From Gavia stellata (Eukaryota; Chordata; Aves; Gaviiformes; Gaviidae), in the NCBI RefSeq assembly GCF_030936135.1, contig NC_082620.1, forward strand, positions 4,340,001-4,404,000: DNA of 64,000 nucleotides, in the 5' to 3' direction. This document shows, piece after piece, positions 28,701 through 40,700 of the stretch; position 1 is the first letter of the stretch; every line of letters starts with the position of its first letter. The position numbers and the translations under genes are program-made. The notes beneath the pieces were generated by a model. That model saw only the letters and a program-made list of their open reading frames with translations, ran no database searches and was not told where the DNA came from.

Positions 28701-31700
28701 ATGGACATGCACTTTATATATAAATTATGTGTAAATGCCTTAGATGTTTATAGCCAAAAATACTACTTTCAAGGTCCAGTATTTACTGCCAGACACATCC
28801 ACTGCCAGTTGAGCCTACACAGAGCAACAGTGACACCCGATGGCTTTTCAGCTTAACCTTCGGACATGCTTTCCTCACGAGAAGAATCCAGGGGCTCCAT
28901 TTCCACTGTCAGTATGGTAGCCCCAACTCAAATCACCTATCAGAAAAACTCATCAAGAAACTGAACTGCAGAGAGATAAAACTTGCTGTACGTAGGCACT
29001 GTATGTAATTATGAGTGTGTGCATAAGTTTCACAGTACATTCTGCATAATTACAGCCTTGCCTGGCACCGTTGCCAGTGCGAGCATGAACACACACGCAC
29101 ACACATAATGTATGCACAATATTGTGCATATGGACTTGGGAAAAGACAGAGAACAGTGAAAGTTGCTGGCTGTTGTTTTAAGAGCTGACTCTGCCATTTC
29201 TAAGGTTAAGTTTGTGTTTTTTTGCTACTCATTACCATTCTTTAACTGTTACAATTTATATCAGCATATAATGTTAAATAATTACAGGGAGCGGAGCTCA
29301 CTCTAGCGAGGATATAAATGCGCTGTGGGATTCTACAGATTTAAACAAATAACACTCACAGCAGGGGGTGAGCAGATGAATTAGCATTAATATCCTGCCT
29401 GGGAGATCCCAGTGCAGTGTTATAGCTTAAATACAGATCTTTTCTGTAACAGTCAATATGACAGCTACTAGCAATACAGGCCGGCACATTCACTAGTCAA
29501 TATAGCAGCTGCAGCTAAAAGAATGCCCTTGTAATAATCCATACAGCAGCCAGTTAAAATAAATAACTTCCCTTTAACAGTCTATATCACAGCCAACTGC
29601 ATTAAAACCTTTCCTTTTAAGGTCTATACAATAGTCAGCTAAATGGAAAAATTGGCATCCTTCTTGGCAGCTTCAGAGGGAAGTCAAGCATCAAATGGGC
29701 TAGAGACTGAGTTCTCCTCTCATCTCTTGGAGGACGAGGGGGGTCCCTTCCATATCATGCTGGTGGGGAATCCTGCAATGCTGCTATCACAGCTTGCAGT
29801 TTAAGTTTTGTGAGAAGACGATTTAAGTCTGCAAAGCCATCACTTCACTAACTTTCACAAGCAATTACACTCACTTTAAAAAATAGACCAAAACCTATTT
29901 CTTTCCTGATCAGAATAACGAATCGGGTAGACCACAGCTCTCCAGGAGTAGCCAGCACATATATCCGTATTTCCTCAGAGTAATGGCAATATGCTTTTCC
30001 TAGCACTTTTACCATTAGAGAGATGCCCCACCTCAGTCTAAAAGTAGAACCCGAACATGAACTCTCTGTTTTAAATCAGTAGCTGCTTTTTAACTCTCTA
30101 ACAAGAAGCAACAGGCTGAGGTAGGCTAGGAGTCTACCTCCCTTGGACTACACCACAGCACTTCATTTTGCAATTGCTATTGCAAAAGACTAATATAAAT
30201 CATGAAACAAAACGTTACAAAGCATCCAAATCTGAAAACTGGAGGAAAATCCATGACCACAATGAATTCTGTCATAAGGCCGCTATGTACAGTTTTTGTA
30301 GCTAGGGTCAAATTCTGTTCTCATATATAAAGATTTCAGACTGGTATACCTCCATTCTTCTGTGATGGAGTGGCTGTAGATCTACACTGCAAATTAACTG
30401 ACCTGCAAAACAAACCTGTAGAACTTCCACAAATTAAAACAATGCTTCTTGAGGCAAATTAGAAAGTAAAACACAAAAAACTTACAAAGTACTTAATGCT
30501 GAGCTTGTAGTTTACAAACTGTTGTACAAGCAGTCATAAATCTCTAGAAAATGAAATGTGTACATATTTTCATATTATCCATATTGCTAAGAGATTTTAT
30601 TGATAGGGAATTCTACCATTAAAGTACTACATTTGCTAGCTTCTTATAAAAGAAAGGAGATAGATGACAATTTTGTTAGAAATTGGAATGATAAAGCAGG
30701 AATGGCATTTATTCTTTAAAACTCCACAAATGAAAAACATCTGCCTGCTTTCTTTTTAAGAAACCTGTCCCTTTGGGTATATATTAAAAAACATAAACAT
30801 AAACCAGGGGCCTACAATCCCACCAGATGTTTGGCACCTGGAGCCTTTTCAAGTAATTGATCAAGAAAATAAATATTTTTTTAGGTAACAGGAAAAAATT
30901 ATCTCTAAAATCTTTCACGTTGTCAATGCTTTAATTTATTTTATCTCAGATTTTAAGGGAAGACTGCAGCTACAAACACATTCCAGCTTACAGCCTCGCA
31001 AATTAAAAATAAATACACACCACCCCTACTCCAGAAGTCATGGTTTGAAGCTTTGACCATATTTTGCAAAATGACAGTTATTAAAAACAACAAACATGCA
31101 TCACAGTGAGTCATCTGGTTTCCAACTTCTGAGTCAAAAGGGGCTGATTCCACACAAACTGAAACCTGGCTCTCTGACTACTTGCATGTTTAACGATTTG
31201 TATCTCTGCACCACAGCTTCAGAACAGGATGTGGAAGAAAAGAATGAAAAGGAGATGGGAGAAAGGGGAGGGGAGGGGAAGAGAAAAAACACTTCTTTAC
31301 TGGTCCCAGTGTCACTGCAAATAAAGACCATGTCAAGATTTAAACCATAATAATGGAAAGGCTATAAAGGTCCCTGCTATAATGTTTCCTTTGATATTCC
31401 CTTTCATAAACGCTCTCTTTATGTTGCATGCTTTGCAATAATACATGTAATGTTTGTGAACTAGCCCCGCTGGGGAAGCTGTATCATATGAAGCTTCACA
31501 GAACACAACATTACAAGCTAAACAATTCATTTACCAGTTCCTCAACTTTTGTTAAATGCACCTATCTTCTTCAAAAGGATGCAACAAACACGAGGAGACA
31601 AGTAATCTAAAGCAACCTCCAAATGTGTTTAGCTAGAAACAGATCTGTATGTACCAACACATGGACATGCAGCACGGAGTTACCTCTTCCTCCAATGCAA

Positions 31701-34700
31701 TACTTTCTGGGTAAGACTAAAAGCCTCTTCCCAGATCCTACATGTATAAGCAAGAATCCCGAACTTGGTCACAGCTATGCCAATCGGATCAATAGCATCC
31801 TGAGCTTCCTCTTGGCAGGCAGCAAAGAACGTCAGTGCCAAGGGTATCTGCACAACAGATCCCTGCCAGCACCAGCGCTGTGATGGCAGTGCATATTGCA
31901 ACACCTCTTTCATTTCGCATATGCCTAGCAGGACCCATTCACTTCAGGTAACATGCTCGGCTGCATGGAGCGCAGCTCTGCCTTCCCAGAAGGAATGACC
32001 ATCAGCAGCCTGAGGCACCTGCATGTCTGGCAAGAGAGGTATAAAGAACACTGCCTCTGTAAAAATTTAGGGTCAGACTGGAATCCCATGGGGCTTTAGC
32101 ACTGAATTTCTCAAGTGACCTGATACCACTACTTTGAAGCATACTGGGTGCTTGGTAGCTGACCGTTAAGAGTGAGACTTAAGTCCATCTTTATAGGATT
32201 GTGGCAACCTGATGTTGAGAAAGGGGTTGTTAAAAATATGAGGGGGTGGGGGGGGCGGCTCGTCTCAGTCTTGACTGTAATTCTCAATCACTGCACAGAA
32301 AGTATTTATATCCTGTTGGCAGCATGTGTAACCAATGCGACTCTTCGTGTCAGAGCTGTCAATTACGGGCTTGACTTATGAGGAAAGATTAAATGAGCTA
32401 AATATGTAGAGCTTGGCTAAGAGACCAAGATGGGGGTGGGGGAAAGGAGAAATGATGTGATAACTGTCTGCAAACATCTGAAGGGTGCAGATGCTTAAGG
32501 AGGAAAGGAATCACTTAGGGTGGCACACAAAACAAACAGGAGAAGCAAGCTGGAAGGAAGACGCAGGAAATATAGCAGGGAAACTCCATTCCAGCAAGAT
32601 GTACTCTGCTGTAGAATTGTATCCCAAGGAATACCATCATTCAGGCCATTCAGATGCTTGACAAAACACTAGAAAGTTGACAGCAGAGGAAAATCCTGCT
32701 CTGTCCAAAAGATAAAACAGTAAATATAAAAAAGTGGGGCATATTGTGAATGTGGTTGATGATATGAAGCTCGCTCTCTTGCTTCTCTCCAGCTGTAAAA
32801 TCCTTTTACTAAAAAGCTATGCATATTTTCGTTGTTACTTTTCCAGAAAGGCAATTGTCAAAGTAGGAGTGGTGCATTACAGGATCACAACTGGGAAGAG
32901 GACATGGTCTGTACAATTATAAGAAGGAGAAGAGCTATGTAAACACGCATACAAAACCAAAACAAAAAACCCTATTAAGATATTTGGAAGGATTTGCAAT
33001 GTAAGTGACATGCAGAGAAATAAAGAAACGTGAAAAGCAGGGAAAGTCTCTTCTCCAGTAAGTTGTTTAGGAGCTCCAAATCCAAGAATTATACCAACTC
33101 TCAACATCCTAGTTTGGCAAATCTTGGTTCTGAAGGTACTGGCATCAGAAGTATCTGTATTCCAATCCTTCCGATACATCAGAAGGATGTATTCCGGTAC
33201 ATCAAAGTTGGGGAAAGTTCTTCCAAGTTCTTGAATAAGCCATTCTGCCTTTTGTGCCCCAGCTACCTTACTTTTTAACATGATGAAGGGGCAACATAAC
33301 CTTTGCTCTGAGGCACAACAAAGATGCCACAGACATTGCAAATTTTTCTTACAGCATGATCTCCCAGGTAAAAGTAGGAGGAAGCCAAGAAGTGAAGAAA
33401 GTTATCACATGTAAGCAGTTACAATCCTGTAAGAATCACTAGCTGTCACTAGACTCTTTTTGATTGCAGTAACAATGACACAGGCAGCACCTGGATACAG
33501 GCAAAAGGAGTCCAACTGCTCAGTGGTATTAGAGGAATTAAGAATCTCTAGCAATGCTTTCCAAGGTTAGGAATTTAATAATGCGGAGTCAAGAGGCACT
33601 CCAAAGAACAAGTCTCCTGCATAAAGTTATTTCAAGAAGCTAAAAAGGCAGACACTCCTGTGAAGTTCTTAAGCTGGTCCCTCCTCTTCCTAAGCAAAAA
33701 GAACTGTGGGCAATTGCTGCCCTCTACAAGTTGTTCTGCACATAGCATATTTTCCACACACATGTAGCTGAAATGATACTATTATCTCACCTTGATCCCA
33801 TAACCCCTCATTACCAAAGTGCACACTGTGCAGGCACCTCTTTGCTGTGTGCCGTCACCTGTTTGAAATTAATAGGTACCCTTTCCAAGAGCTGGGATGC
33901 ACACAGCAAAGTCCTCCCAATCTTTCTGAGCAGGCAAAGAGCTGGGCTGCCAACCGATACAGAACAGCCAGCTGATAGCAAAGCAGGCCATGATCTGTAA
34001 AAAATTGTTTGTAGGTGTAGCGTGTTTAGACCTCCAAAACATCATGTGAACGTTAACAAAAAAAATTAAATTGATTTTTCTCAAGGGGAAAATATCAAAT
34101 AATGCTAAGTATTTCCTAACTGCATGCTAGTGGTTTTTTCCAATGTCACAAAGCACTCTAGATTCCATTCTACTTTCAGTGAGAGATCAGGGATCTCTGG
34201 AAGACAAATTATAGCTAACATTAAAAAAAGATTCTAACCTAGTACTTTTATTTCCTTGCATGTTTTGTAAAGAACAACTTGCAGGATTACAACTATTTTA
34301 AAATCACCTTAAAAGTCTTCTGACCAGTAATGTTGGTTTGTCTGAAAAGAAAGTAGGAATTGCATTCAGAGCTCGCTTCTGCATAAGTGCGTAGAAAAGA
34401 TTATAAGCTGCTAACTCACCACACTGCTAGTAACAGAAGATGACGGCACCTATCCTAGTTGTTATGCTGCCTCACCCACCGGCTCTAAAGGGTTGTTTAA
34501 CCTGTAAGCTCTTAGGGACAGGCAAAGCCATTATTACACTTTGTACAGCCTGATAGGGTCTTAACCTGCTCTGGCCTGTAACTGCTGCAAGTTTCTAGCT
34601 TTCGTACATTAACATAGAATGCTACAACAGAAGGTATATCCCAAACCATTATAGTCCGCCCTCTTTTATAATTGTGATTTAAAGGAATTCTAAGAAAACT

Positions 34701-37700
34701 TTCCCATTGATGTCAGACAGGCAATTTAACTTGCCATGACAGTGTTCCTTTAACTATGCTCAGTAAGTAAATTTACATTTGCGTGTTTTGCACATATTAA
34801 TATATTTGTCTAAATCAACAGAATAAAAGGAATTGACAGATTAAGCGAGTACATTTTGCATGAAAAACAAAAGAAGTCAACGAACGTGCAGAAGTAAGAG
34901 ACAAAAACAGGCAAAAAACCAATAATCTAAGCTTATCAAAAGGTCAAACACAAGAGAGGTCTGCTTAGTAAATTATAGAATTCTCTTTGCAGCAAACCCA
35001 AAGGATATTGTGTAAGGCAGTCACACACCTCTGGCTCCCGGTTCTTGGCCCAATAAAACCGGAGTCTGCACAGCAATTGCCCTCCACAGCCTGATGGAAT
35101 TATTGTCCAGCCCTGGGAATCCACAGCAACACATTCAGGACCTCCCCAGACAAACAGGAGCATTGTCACACTACTAGGGTTACTACCTGTACGGGAGGTC
35201 ACAAAGCCGATGGTCTCTCTCTCTCCTGCTGACAGTGGTAAATTATCCTGACTAATGTTCCGCTGGGGGCTGCAAGTTAGTTGCCTACTGACTCTGGCCG
35301 TCTGGAAATTCCCTCTGGATAGATTTACTTTTAGAGAATCGTTCAGTGTAGGCCACCACTCCAAACAAACCCATTGTGGCAGATAGAAAATTTGTACAGT
35401 AAACAGGTATAATTATTGTCTTAAACAACAAAGGGTGGGAAAGCAAAAGTGTGATGGGGAGTGTCCCTCCAGTACACTCTAATCCCTCACATCATTTCTG
35501 GAAACAAAAGTCCTTCTGAAACAAATCACATTTTATACAAATCTAGACTAGATATTTGAATTTTAAAAGAAAGGATAAGGATACTACATGGTATCTCTTG
35601 CATAAGAATGTGTTCCAGAAAACAAGGTATGAGTTTTTCAGTGAAAATATCTCTCTCGTCTTCATTTCAAACAATTTCAGCCAAAGGAGAATCTTCAAAA
35701 AATTCCCATGTATCTCATTTTTTTGACAGGGCAGAAAGATCATCTACTACTTCATAAGAAGAAGAGGGACATGGATTCTCAATGTGCCCAAAGATTTGTT
35801 CATAAGAAGTGGATTCTGAGCACTCTTAACTAACGTTAGTGCTAACAAGCTCTCTCAAATCTTATGACACAGTTCTGTAAACTTTCCTCATTCCCACTCA
35901 TGGTTTTGTTCACATGGTTAAAGACAATGGTATTGTTAGTGTTAGGCTCTGTCAACTTCTTAATTACACCAGTTAGAGCTAAAAGTAGTCAAACTTAGAA
36001 TCTCGATTGCAAAGCTCCTTCCTCAGAAACCTAAATGAAATTCTCTTTAACCATAGTATACTCAAGAGGAAGCTTAACAGAATAGCTAAGGTTTAAAAGG
36101 AGACAACGAAACAGAGAGGATCTAATAATTCTATTGTCTGTCACTGAATGCTAAACACCCAAATCCAGGCAGGTGAGAAAAGGGTAAGTAACTTGATGTC
36201 TAGTTTCAGTTTCAAAAGTTTTATCTGTTGTAAACATGTATCACAAATTTTAGTGGTTTACTTCCAAGGAGACCTAGCAACTGAACACAAAAAACGTAGA
36301 GGAACTAAGTATGCCCATAACCAAGCCCCAACATCATGGCTTCAACCTGAGATCTCAACTGACGATTCAGGAAATCAAACATAGATACAAACACCAATAG
36401 TGTTGAGCATGGACATATTGACTGATGTGACTTTGTGCCTGTGGATACGCGATGGATATAGAAATGTCAAGTCTCTTTTCTGCTCTCCATTCTTTTCATT
36501 ATTCCTTAATCACCAGAAAAGTAGTCAAAACCAGAAAAAGGATGAACTAAAGAAGCAGCAGTATACCACAATCGCTTTTTAAAAATGTATTACACATGGA
36601 AGGCTAGAGGCTTTTCCAAAGACATAAAAGGGGCAGAATGAAGCCCCTGAAACAGAAATTACCTCAGAATTTACCAGGCTAACAGACTAGCTCTCACAAC
36701 TATGCCACCAGCTTGCTGGGTGAACCTGGCTAAACAGTTAACCTGTATATCTCAATTAGCTTTTCTAGAAAAGGGAGATAACACACACGGTAACTGATGT
36801 CTGCAGTGTACCCTATGATGTTTGCACAAAAAGGGGTGTTAAAAGTATTCTGGCCGTCATCATGACCCTTACGAATTTGAAAATCAGTTTAACAAAGGGT
36901 GGGGAAAAGCCACAAGGGCTCCAGCACATACCAACAAACTCTACGCTAATTGCTATAGAGGCAGCAGTAATTCTTGTTACCTTGTACCTTTCGACAACCT
37001 GTAAATAGGGAATAAAATGTCCGTATTTCAGTGCTAATTGCTATCATTGGCAGCAAGAACAGAAAGAAACAGCACATGCTAAAATAAAAGAAGTTAAATA
37101 ACCCTACAAAAGAAAATACCCTGCTCCTTATACCATGATCTAGGGATTTTGTAACTTAGTGAGAAACCAAGAGAGTGTTTTACATTTAGAACCAGTACTT
37201 TTATATTTACAACTAGTACTTCTTCCAGATACCAAGCACCAGCAAGGGAAAAAGTATGTTTTGCGGCAGGGAAAAAAAACCCCAAAAATAAGCAGCATGT
37301 GGAAAGGCCTCATTTATAAGCTCTGCTTCCTTAGGTTTCTCCTACAACCCAGGCCCATTTTAGGGGCTCTCATATGTATAACCTTCATAGCTGTAATTTA
37401 GACTACAGCACGTTCAGCAGAAAGCAAAGGCCAACAGCAAATATATTCAAGCTCTTGAAAACATCTCAAAAGCAGCACAGTATGGTTAAAAAGCTACAAG
37501 CTGCTGCTAGGGAGAGACAAAACAAGCTAAAAGGAGAAGCAGAAAAGATGATGTAATTACACTGAAGAGAAAAATTAGACCAAAGAAACAAAGATTCGAG
37601 AAGAAAAGGGGATTTTCTAATGCTTTAACCTCACAGAAAGGGGTTTTGTCCTATGTGGTTACATCTTTTGCACATCCCAGGACTTTGAGTGGTTGCAAAA

Positions 37701-40700
37701 AGACAAACCTATTCCAATTCCACAAGTGTTCAGAGGATTATCAGAGGTGGCTGCACATACAAGCAGAAAGGGATGCAGCAGTGTTCACTGATAAGCTGGA
37801 CTCAAGGAGAAGCTGATCCTGCACTGACGATGACAAACGTGGCTGTAAACAGCAGCAGAGCGAGATGCTGACACTCTGCTAACACAAGGTTACACTTCCC
37901 ACTATGGAACTACACGGCAAATTTTAATGGGCCAAGACCGACAGCTAGGGAAATGAGTGTCCGCTCTCTGCTGCAAAAATTATAGCTTTTCCCATCCCCC
38001 TCCAACTCATTCTCCACTGTCAGTACTATAACACAATGACCTCTTATTAGGGAGTATTTTTCAGTTGGGACAGTTTATTGTAAGGACACTGGATAACTCA
38101 AGGGATTAATGGCATAGACGTGGAGTCCCTTATCTCCAGCTTGGTAGTTCAAAACATCAAAAGTGGGTTGAAGAAAGAGCTATTAGGAGTGTGACATGAG
38201 TTTGTAGGGCTCCATTCTGAAGGCCTCAGTAAGGCCATAAACCTTAGCAAGGTATGCTCTGAAGACCCAAAATGCAGGACACAGTATGATGTGTCAAACT
38301 GCATCCGCTACGTGATCTTGCAGATAATTGCTTCTCCCGGATTCCTGTTGAAAGCAGCAGGCTGTGGGGGTACAGAGTACACAGAAGACAGTGCCACTGA
38401 GCACAGGGCAGAAGGTATTTAGCACCTTGCAGGATACAGTGCCCATTATAATCAGAAATATAATACAAAACCAGTTTGAGCCTATAATGACATCCGCTGA
38501 TAGAATGCAAGATGTTTTAATTCTATTGCTTTCTCACACTTGTGCATACCACCACTGGTATGTTCCAAACAGGTCCCAGTCCTATGAAGCACTGAGTACT
38601 TTCAGTCACCAATTAAGTCAAAAAAGGTGAGGGGGTACAGAGCAGAATTTGATCATGGGACTCTTTTCTCCCTCCTCTGGATTCTGTAAGTCTTCTTCAA
38701 CTGCTTAACACCAGATTTGAAGTCAGCAATGATATGCCTGAGCACATGGCTTTCCCATACCGAGCCATTTGTTGGAGTCATGCCATAGTTTGTTCTGGTG
38801 TTTCCGTAAACATTTTTATGACATGGCGCCATGTGCCTACAAGTCTGCTTTATGGACCGAGATCTACTGCATGCATTAGAAGGCAGCACGCATGATCCTG
38901 GCTACAGAGAAGCCACAGTAGTGTGGTGGAAGTTAGGTCATCTGGCTGACAGAACTGAACTGCTCATTTAATAAGGCTTCTACAGATACTCAGCTGGAAG
39001 CAATAATGACTCCTAAGCAAACGTGACAGAGACTGTGAGAGTTTAACATAAAAAAACAATTAATGAAAAAACAAGGAGAAAACCTCCACCTTTCAAAGGG
39101 CTCTAATTAGCTCACATGCAAGATTCACCATTGTGAGAGTGAGGTTTATGTTGGAGTTCTTTAAATTTATAAATATTTTTGTATGGTAGGAATATACATC
39201 TATACAGAAAGATACACAACTGCTATGTGCTTCCTCTGAGCAATTTTTCAGTTGCATATACAGTAAGAAATTAATTAAATCAAAGGCAATGTTAAAATCT
39301 GCCTTGAGAAAGAGAACGAACTGTTGATCAGCACAGGCTGAGATGATCTGCTGCCTGCTGTGACCTTCCTAAGCGGGGGGGAAACCAACCCCAAAACAAC
39401 TAAACCACCAGATCCACCACAAAGCACATGGTGTCAATAACAACTTCAGGTAATCCCACGTACAGGTGTCTATGCAATTAAGGGATGGCACAGTGTTACT
39501 AGACTAGAGAGATTTTCATTGCAGAGCTTAACAGAATTCACGAACAGCCCTTTCATTAGATGCACTTCACTGACCCTTCCCAGCTCACGGTCTTTACTCA
39601 CATCTCCCTCCTTTAAAAGTCATCTCCTGGGTTCTCCAGATAAGAGTTACAAGGTAAAAATACTTTGATGTGGCCAATGCCACACCATTATGGAAAGTAC
39701 TTGAGTCTTCTCACTGCAAACAGCTTGTATTCACTATGATCACCAAACAAAAGCCAGCGAAGCAACTCAATTAGAGATTTATATGTTTAGGACAATAACA
39801 TGGGCTAAGAATTTTGGCAAGGTTTTGACTGAGTTATAGATGGCTGAAGAGGAAGGGAAAAAAAAGAAAAAGAAGGTTGTAAAAAAAATATACTGCAGCT
39901 CTGGAGAGTGGTGGCTCACTTCCCACTCTGCATCACCATAAAAATGAAAACAAACCAGGGTTCTCTTAGTTATCCTTATACACAAAAAATCCCAGAGCTC
40001 TTTCCAAAACGGTTCTAGAGTGAAAACATTGGATCACACAGGCATTGCCAGCTGCCAGACACTTCTAAGCTCACTCTGAGTGCATCTGAAAATAAAAGAC
40101 AGCTTGAATGAGGTCTCTGAGCAGCAGCAGTTTTATTTATTAGACAATAGCACTAAGAATCTCAGTTCAAATTATGCTGCACAGGTCTTTACTAAGCACT
40201 GATCAAGAGCATATATTGCACACCCTTAGAACAGGCAGCCCGTGCTCAAGGACAACTCTGTGGCCCAGGTGATGCATGTCGAACCCCAGAAAGACAGGAG
40301 GTTATGACTACAGGTCAGAATTCAGAGGTCAACAGCAGAGCAACGTAAGGCAGTTTACATAAGCTTTTTCACAAAGCACCAGCTCCTTAGAAAAGCAAAA
40401 CAATGGATGCAAAATGATGCAACAAAGAGAACAATTCATGTATATTATATTATCAGCAAGAAATTATATGCTGCTGCTTGAAGAACTTACCAGTGGCTCC
40501 CGAGATGCTGCATTTTCAGTCGCAGGGCAGGAGCCAGCCTGTAAAGCAAAAAGAAGAGTGAGGTTACATTGCCACCTGATGGACACAATTAGAAATACTT
40601 GTCTGTTAAGACCACTCTTCCTGTGAGCAGGATTTAGGCAGACATGCTTGTTTCTGCTATCCGTAGCAGTGACGGACTGAAGACAAAAAGGTCAGAATCA

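Larger units (their letters stand above)
10764..40490 (-). other. PEX14: PEX14 intron 2 (29.7 kb)
   Basis: This long AT-rich intron lies between the exon 2 donor and the exon 3 acceptor. No additional gene was recognised on either strand. Its open frames (for example 22943-23416 minus and 34936-35364 minus) match no family I know. It contains two L1-like remnants (13.7-14.2 kb), a GC-rich island (about 16.0-16.25 kb), two copies of an old reptile retroposon tail (19.4 and 34.5 kb), a palindrome (29.1 kb), a degenerate tandem array (29.4-29.65 kb), an old CR1 piece (32.4 kb) and a MIR piece (36.7 kb). Confidence 0.85.

Noticed and set aside
32877-33341. A 154-codon open frame on the minus strand
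   Set aside because: No family resemblance, no splice or promoter context, and it lies next to old repeat sequence inside an intron.
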